Below are positions 59,716-64,000 of a DNA stretch of 64,000 bases, one piece after another. The DNA is taken from the NCBI RefSeq assembly GCF_004216915.1, contig NZ_SGXD01000004.1:124001-188000 (forward strand), in the 5' to 3' direction. The DNA comes from Motilibacter rhizosphaerae. GTDB taxonomy: Bacteria > Actinomycetota > Actinomycetes > Motilibacterales > Motilibacteraceae. Every line of letters starts with the position of its first letter. The stretch's first letter is position 1. The notes under the pieces are model-generated. The model did no database searches, was not told the origin of the DNA, and worked only from the letters and a program-made list of their open reading frames with translations. Made by a program: the position numbers and the translations under genes.

Positions 59716-60545
59716 CCAGGCGATCCCTGCCGGGCCGCATCGCGACCGAGTCCCTGGGCGGCCTGCTGGCCGTCGTGTTCGCCTTCCCCGTGTACTGGAT
59801 GGCGCTGTCGGCCTTCCGGCCGGAGAACCGCATCCAGACCAGCTCCTACGACCTGCTCCCCACCAGCGCGACCTTCGACAACTTCTCCCGGGCGCTGCAC
59901 AAGCCGGGCTTCCTCGACTTCGCCCGCAACAGCCTGGTCGTCACGCTGTCCTCGGTCGTCCTCGCCGTCGGTGTGGCCGTCCTCGCGGCGGTCGCCCTCG
60001 CCCGGCTGAGGTTCCCCGGCCGGCGCGGCTTCGTGCTGCTCGTGCTCGTCGCGCAGCTGGCGCCGTTCGAGGCACTGCTCATCCCGATGTACTTCCTCAT
60101 GCGCGACCTCGACCTCGTCAACCACCTCACCGCACTCGTGCTCATCTACCTCGCCAGCACGCTGCCCTTCACCGTGTGGACGCTGCGCGGCTTCGTCGAG
60201 GGGATCCCCTTCGAGCTCGAGGAGGCCGCGATGGTCGACGGCTGCTCCCGGGTGAAGGCGTTCTGGCGGGTGACCTTCCCGCTGCTGGGGCCCGGGCTGG
60301 TCGCCTCGTCGCTCTACGCCTTCATCACCGCGTGGAACGAGTTCCTCTACGCCCTCGTGCTCATGACCGACAAGGCGAACCAGACCCTCCCCCTGTGGCT
60401 GACCGCCTTCAAGACCAACTTCGGCGACGACTGGTCGGGCGCCATGGCCGCCTCGGTCGTCTACAGCATCCCCGTCCTCGTCTTCTTCGCCGTGCTGCAG
60501 CGCCGGATGGTGGGTGGCCTCGCCAGCGGGGCCGTGAAGGGCTGA
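59712..60545 (+). CDS. CUT1 ABC permease (second)
   Basis: The 277-residue protein has six membrane segments and the EAA loop LEEAAMVDGCSRVKAFWRVTFPLL of MalG-type permeases. ATG 59712 overlaps the preceding stop by four bases. There is no ATPase gene with this transporter, as for the polyol one; an MsiK-type ATPase elsewhere is likely to drive both. GAC-type DALLIPMYFLMRDLDLV is a usual family feature. Confidence 0.92.
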   Translation: MTRRSLPGRIATESLGGLLAVVFAFPVYWMALSAFRPENRIQTSSYDLLPTSATFDNFSRALHKPGFLDFARNSLVVTLSSVVLAVGVAVLAAVALARLRFPGRRGFVLLVLVAQLAPFEALLIPMYFLMRDLDLVNHLTALVLIYLASTLPFTVWTLRGFVEGIPFELEEAAMVDGCSRVKAFWRVTFPLLGPGLVASSLYAFITAWNEFLYALVLMTDKANQTLPLWLTAFKTNFGDDWSGAMAASVVYSIPVLVFFAVLQRRMVGGLASGAVKG

Positions 60546-60589
60546 TCCGCCCCCTCCCCCGAGACACTGCTACTGGAAGGAACTCCCCC

Positions 60590-61627
60590 GTGTCCGAGAC
60601 CGGCACCGTCATGGCCGCCGAGATCGCCGAGCAACCCGTCGCGTGGTCGCGCCTGCTGGAGGGCGGACGCTCCGACGCCGTCCGCGTCGCCCAGGCCGTG
60701 CGCTCCGCCTCCCCCCGCTTCGTGCTCTTCGCAGCGCGCGGGACGAGCGACTCCGCCGCGCTCTACGCCCGCTACCTCTGCGAGACGGTCCTCGGCCTGC
60801 CCTGCGGCAGCGTCTCCCCCTCCACGGTCACGGTGTACGGCGCCCGGCCCGACCTGCGCGACGTGCTGCTCGTCGCGGTCAGCCAGTCCGGCGGGTCGCC
60901 CGACCTCGTGGAGACCACCTCGGTGGCGCGCGAGTGCGGCGCGCTGACCCTCGCCGTCACGAACACCGGCGACTCGGACCTCGCGCGCGCCGCGGACCTG
61001 CACCTCGACGTCATGGCCGGCCCCGAGAAGGCCGTGGCGGCGACCAAGACCTACACCGCGGAGCTGCTCGCGCTGTGGCTCCTCGTCGACGCGTGGCGCG
61101 GGGGCGACGGGAGCCGGGCGGACGTCCTGCCGGAGCTCGGCAGCGCCCTGCTGGAGAGCTGCGCCCCCGAGGTCGGGGTGCTCGCCGCCCGCCTGCGCTT
61201 CGCCGACACGCTGCTGACGACGGGACGCGGCTACTCGTACCCGAGCGCGGTCGAGGCGGCGCTCAAGCTCACCGAGACGACGTACGTGCCGGCGCGCGCC
61301 TGGAGCGGTGCCGACCTGCTCCACGGTCCGCTCGCCGCTGTCGACGCCGACACCCCCGTGCTCGCCGCGGCCGGGTCGCGGCGCGGCGCCGAGGCCCTGG
61401 TCGACGTGCTCGAGCGCGTGCGCGGGCGCGGCGGCGACGTCTCCGTCGTCGGCCCGGCGACGGGCGCCGCGGGCGCCCCTGCCCTCACGCTGCCCGATGT
61501 GGACGAGGAGCTGGCGCCGCTGCTCGAGATCCTGCCGCTGCAGCTGCTCTGCCTGGAGATGGCCCGCGCACGCGGGCTCGACCCCGACGCGCCGCGGGGC
61601 CTCGCGAAGGTGACCCGGACCAGGTGA
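60590..61627 (+). CDS. SIS-domain glucosamine-6-phosphate deaminase-like protein
   Basis: The 345-residue protein has two SIS domains, like the isomerase half of GlmS. FAARGTSDSAALYARYL and VSQSGGSPDLVETT are the first sugar-phosphate site. AGPEKAVAATKTYTAEL is the linker seen in NagB-II/AgaS-type deaminases, and TYVPARAWSGADLLHGPL holds the conserved His. The C-terminus PRGLAKVTRT matches the GlmS family. It lacks the glutaminase domain, so deamination of an amino-sugar phosphate is more likely than synthesis. GTG start with GGAAGGAAC upstream; followed directly by a ROK kinase. Confidence 0.88.
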   Translation: MSETGTVMAAEIAEQPVAWSRLLEGGRSDAVRVAQAVRSASPRFVLFAARGTSDSAALYARYLCETVLGLPCGSVSPSTVTVYGARPDLRDVLLVAVSQSGGSPDLVETTSVARECGALTLAVTNTGDSDLARAADLHLDVMAGPEKAVAATKTYTAELLALWLLVDAWRGGDGSRADVLPELGSALLESCAPEVGVLAARLRFADTLLTTGRGYSYPSAVEAALKLTETTYVPARAWSGADLLHGPLAAVDADTPVLAAAGSRRGAEALVDVLERVRGRGGDVSVVGPATGAAGAPALTLPDVDEELAPLLEILPLQLLCLEMARARGLDPDAPRGLAKVTRTR

Positions 61628-62550
61628 GCGCAGCCGCGGAGAGCCGTCGCGTGACCGTGGGGGTCGACGTCGGGGGCACGAAGACCGCCGTCGCCCTCGT
61701 CGGCCTCGACGGCGTCGTCCACGACGAGCGCCGCAACCCGACGGCCGGCTCGGCCGAGGACGGGCTCGCGCTCGTCGCCAAGCTCATCGCCGAGTGGCAG
61801 GGCGAGTTCGACGTCCTCGGCGTGGGCCTCGCGACGCCCGGACTGGTCCGGGGCGGGGTCCTCGAGTCGGCGGCCAACCTCTCGGGGTGGGCGGGCGTCG
61901 CCGTGGGCCCGCTGCTGGCCGACCTCACCGGCCGCCCCGTGCTCGTCGACAACGACGGGCGTGCCGCGGCCTGGGGCGAGTTCCTGCACGGTGCCGCGGT
62001 CCCCGGCTCGAGCGACCTGCTCTGCCTCACGCTGGGCACGGGGCTCGGCGGCGGGCTCGTGCTGCAGGGCCGCCCGTACCGCGGTGGCGGGCTGGCGGGC
62101 GAGGTCGGGCACATGGTGCTCGTGCCCGACGGCCGGCTCTGCGGGTGCGGGGCGTGCGGCTGCTGGGAGCGCTACGTCAGCGGCTCGGCGCTGGTCGAGG
62201 AGGCCCACGGGCTCGGGATGCGGGCCGCGCCGGGGCGCGCGCTGGACGGCCGGTCGGTCGTCGCCGCAGCCCGGCAGGGCGACCCGGCGGCGAGCACCGC
62301 CGTGCACAACGTCGCCCGCTCCCTCGGCGAGGGGCTGGCCGTCGTCGTCACGCTGCTCGACCCGCAGACGGTCGTCCTGGCCGGCGGGCTGTCCGCCGCC
62401 GGCGACCTGCTGCTGCCGGAGGCGCGCCGCGCGCTCGCGGAGACCGTCATCGGCGGGCGTACGCGCCACCTCCCCCCGCTGCGCACCGCCGCGCTCGGCT
62501 CCCGGGCCGGCGTCGTCGGAGCGGCCGCGCTGGCGAGGGAGGCGGCCTAG
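61624..62550 (+). CDS. ROK-family sugar kinase
   Basis: The 308-residue protein has VGVDVGGTKTAVALV for ATP binding, the catalytic DND in VLVDNDGRAAAWGE, LGTGLGGGLV and the zinc motif CGCGACGCWERY with EVGHM. These mark the ROK kinases (glucokinase, N-acetylglucosamine/ N-acetylmannosamine kinase). No DNA-binding domain is present, so it is an enzyme, not a ROK repressor. The GTG overlaps the SIS gene stop by four bases. Kinase then deaminase would form amino-sugar phosphate processing after uptake. Confidence 0.9.
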   Translation: MSAAAESRRVTVGVDVGGTKTAVALVGLDGVVHDERRNPTAGSAEDGLALVAKLIAEWQGEFDVLGVGLATPGLVRGGVLESAANLSGWAGVAVGPLLADLTGRPVLVDNDGRAAAWGEFLHGAAVPGSSDLLCLTLGTGLGGGLVLQGRPYRGGGLAGEVGHMVLVPDGRLCGCGACGCWERYVSGSALVEEAHGLGMRAAPGRALDGRSVVAAARQGDPAASTAVHNVARSLGEGLAVVVTLLDPQTVVLAGGLSAAGDLLLPEARRALAETVIGGRTRHLPPLRTAALGSRAGVVGAAALAREAA

Positions 62551-62571
62551 CAGCGGGCTGGCGGAATCCCC

Positions 62572-62601
62572 TTGTCGACCGCACCGCGCTGCTGGCACGC
62601 T
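62572..62601 (+). promoter_or_regulatory. Putative promoter of the ABC-2 exporter genes
   Basis: TTGTCG (62572-62577), 18 bases, then CACGCT (62596-62601) seven bases before the GTG start. The -35 is fair and the -10 keeps A2 and T6 only. If real, the mRNA is leaderless. Confidence 0.4.
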
Positions 62602-62608
62602 CGCGCAG

Positions 62609-63628
62609 GTGCCGCTCCTCGAAGCCGAGAGCCTCACCAAGGTCTTCCGCCGCCCCGACAAGGGCCCCGGGCTGAAGGGGGCCGTCCGGCACCTGGTGCA
62701 GCGCCGCTACTCCGAGCACGTCGCGGTGGACGGCGTCGACCTGGCCGTCGAGGCGGGCGAGGCGGTCGCGTACGTCGGGCCGAACGGCGCCGGCAAGTCG
62801 ACCACGGTGAAGATGCTCAGCGGCATCCTCGTCCCGACCTCCGGCTCGGTCCGCGTCGCCGGCCTGGTGCCGCACCAGCACCGGGTCGAGAACGCCCGCC
62901 GCATCGGCGTCGTCTTCGGCCAGCGCACGCAGCTCTGGTGGGACCTGCCGGTGCAGGACTCCCTCGCGCTGCTGCGCGACATGCACGGCATCGGACCTCG
63001 GCGCTACGCCGAGACCCTCGAGCGGCTGGACGCCGTGCTCGAGCTGGCCGACCTGCTGCCCGTGACGGCGCGCAAGCTCTCGCTGGGACAGCGCATGCGG
63101 GCGGACCTCGCGGCCGCCCTGGTGCACGAGCCCTCGATCGTCTACCTCGACGAGCCGACGATCGGGCTCGACATCGCGGTGAAGGACCGGGTCCGCGCCT
63201 TCGTCCGCCAGATCGTCGCCGACGGCACCACGGTCATGCTGACGACGCACGACCTCGGCGACATCGAGGACATCTGCCGCCGGCTCGTCATCCTCGACGG
63301 CGGACGGGTCGTCTACGACGGCGACCTGCAGGCCGTCAAGGACGCGTACGCTCGCGACCGCGTCGTCCACCTCACGCTCGCCGAGCCCCTCGCGTCCACC
63401 TCCGGCATCGCGGCACGCATCCCCGCTGCGCGCGTCGCGGACGGCGCGAGCGACCGCGAGGTCACGGTGACCTTCGACCGGCTGGCCGTGAGCGCGGTCG
63501 AGGTGCTCGCGGCCGCGTCCGCCGAGGCGGAGGTGGTGGACGTGCGCATCGACGAACCGGCGATCGAGGACGTCGTCCGCAAGGTCTACTCCGGCGAGCT
63601 GCGCCCCAGCCCGCAGGCCGGCCCGTGA
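62609..63628 (+). CDS. ABC-2-type exporter ATPase
   Basis: The 339-residue protein is an ABC ATPase with P-loop GPNGAGKST (57-65), Q-loop FGQRTQLWWDLP, signature LSLGQRMRADLAAAL, Walker B YLDEPTIGLD and TTHDLGDIEDICRRL. The FGQRTQLWWDLP Q-loop and LSLGQR signature mark a subfamily that pairs with ABC-2/DUF990-type permeases (viologen/antibiotic-type exporters in actinobacteria). The C-terminal 90 residues form a regulatory extension. The permease gene overlaps by four bases. Confidence 0.9.
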   Translation: MPLLEAESLTKVFRRPDKGPGLKGAVRHLVQRRYSEHVAVDGVDLAVEAGEAVAYVGPNGAGKSTTVKMLSGILVPTSGSVRVAGLVPHQHRVENARRIGVVFGQRTQLWWDLPVQDSLALLRDMHGIGPRRYAETLERLDAVLELADLLPVTARKLSLGQRMRADLAAALVHEPSIVYLDEPTIGLDIAVKDRVRAFVRQIVADGTTVMLTTHDLGDIEDICRRLVILDGGRVVYDGDLQAVKDAYARDRVVHLTLAEPLASTSGIAARIPAARVADGASDREVTVTFDRLAVSAVEVLAAASAEAEVVDVRIDEPAIEDVVRKVYSGELRPSPQAGP

Positions 63629-64000
63629 GCTCCGCTGCTCCGCCCGCACCAGCACGCCACCAGTCCTGGGTGGCCTACCGGGGGCTCGCGCGCGCGGCGC
63701 TCCGGTCCCTGGTCGCGTACCAGGGCGCCTTCCTCTTCGGGCTGCTCGCCTCGGTGTTCTCGGCGCTCGCGATGCTCTACCTGTGGCGGGCGGTGCTCGC
63801 GTCGAGCCCCGCGGCGCACGGGTTCGACTGGCCGCACATGCGGGCGTACCTCCTGGCGGCGTTCGTCGCCGGCTCGCTGGCCTCGAGCTGGGTCGACTAC
63901 CGGCTGGCGTTCCGCATCCAGCGCGGCGACGTAGGCCTGGACCTGGTCCGTCCGGTCGACTACCAGCGGGCGAGGTTCGCCGAGGCCGTCGGCTTCGGCG
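63625..64000 (+). CDS. ABC-2-type exporter permease (partial, cut by window end)
   Basis: The visible 125 codons start at GTG 63625, overlapping the ATPase stop by four bases. They show a short polar N-terminus, a first membrane segment (GAFLFGLLASVFSALAMLYLW), a second (AYLLAAFVAGSLASSW) and a VDYRLAFRIQRGDVGLDLVRPVDY loop, typical of ABC-2 permeases in this subfamily. The reading frame continues past the window end. Confidence 0.85.
   Translation, partial: MSSAAPPAPARHQSWVAYRGLARAALRSLVAYQGAFLFGLLASVFSALAMLYLWRAVLASSPAAHGFDWPHMRAYLLAAFVAGSLASSWVDYRLAFRIQRGDVGLDLVRPVDYQRARFAEAVGFG

Noticed and set aside
61624-62550. ROK protein as the repressor of the amino-sugar operon
   Set aside because: The protein begins at the ATP-binding motif and lacks a winged helix; the DND catalytic motif says kinase.

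Overview
This window is 64 kb of very GC-rich bacterial chromosome. Most genes end their codons in G or C, GTG starts are common, and stop/start overlaps of the ATGA or GTGA type are frequent. The gene content is that of an actinobacterium (Actinomycetota): WhiA, RbpA, OpcA, a SufR-BDCSU-SufT operon, UvrABC and a DivIVA-domain protein. The neighbourhood suf / ABC exporter-ctaA / ctaB-tkt-tal-zwf-opcA-pgl / secG-tpiA-pgk-gap-whiA-yvcK-rapZ-uvrC-uvrA is the order I know from many actinobacteria. The species cannot be named from sequence alone. No rRNA, tRNA, CRISPR array, insertion sequence or prophage is visible.

Region by region. (1) 1-3516: the tail of an unknown gene, a flavohaemoglobin-type oxidoreductase overlapping a DivIVA-domain gene, and a membrane protein with a duplicated Ala-rich helical domain. 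(2) 3530-10217, minus strand: a tightly coupled iron-sulfur assembly operon, sufR-sufB-sufD-Rieske ferredoxin-sufC-sufS-sufU-sufT, with a palindrome at its head that fits a SufR operator. (3) 10366-16853, plus strand: an organosulfur operon (TauD-type dioxygenase, SsuA/B/C-type transporter, FMNH2-dependent monooxygenase, two flavin reductases). It is preceded by a short reading frame ending in three rare TGT cysteine codons and by hairpins, a layout that suggests cysteine-responsive attenuation. (4) 16940-23729: ABC exporter, ctaA, phoD, a YbhN-like membrane protein, an HNH nuclease and ctaB. (5) 23870-30742: pentose phosphate operon tkt-tal-zwf-opcA-pgl, closed by a strong terminator. (6) 30826-42932, minus strand: rbpA, secG, tpiA, pgk, gap, whiA, yvcK, rapZ, uvrC, uvrA.

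(7) 43063-49564: an MBL-fold hydrolase, then a polyol operon (mannitol-type dehydrogenase, two permeases, binding protein) divergent from a SorC-family regulator. Two copies of the palindrome GCTCAGATGAGC lie between them. (8) 49617-54077: an APH-like kinase, uvrB and a large secreted protein. uvrB and uvrA both have a match to the actinobacterial RecA-independent DNA-damage promoter. (9) 54387-57006: a patch of unrecognised small and lipoprotein-like genes, apparently with looser codon choice. (10) 57196-62550: an amino-sugar uptake and catabolism operon (binding protein, two permeases, SIS-domain protein, ROK kinase) with a clear promoter/operator. (11) 62609-64000: an ABC-2-type ATPase and the start of its permease, cut by the window edge.

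Common themes: translational coupling inside operons; several genes with a -10 hexamer 6-7 bases before the start codon, suggesting leaderless mRNAs; two CUT1 sugar transporters without their own ATPase, probably sharing an MsiK-type ATPase encoded elsewhere; and catabolic operons apparently inserted into otherwise conserved core synteny.
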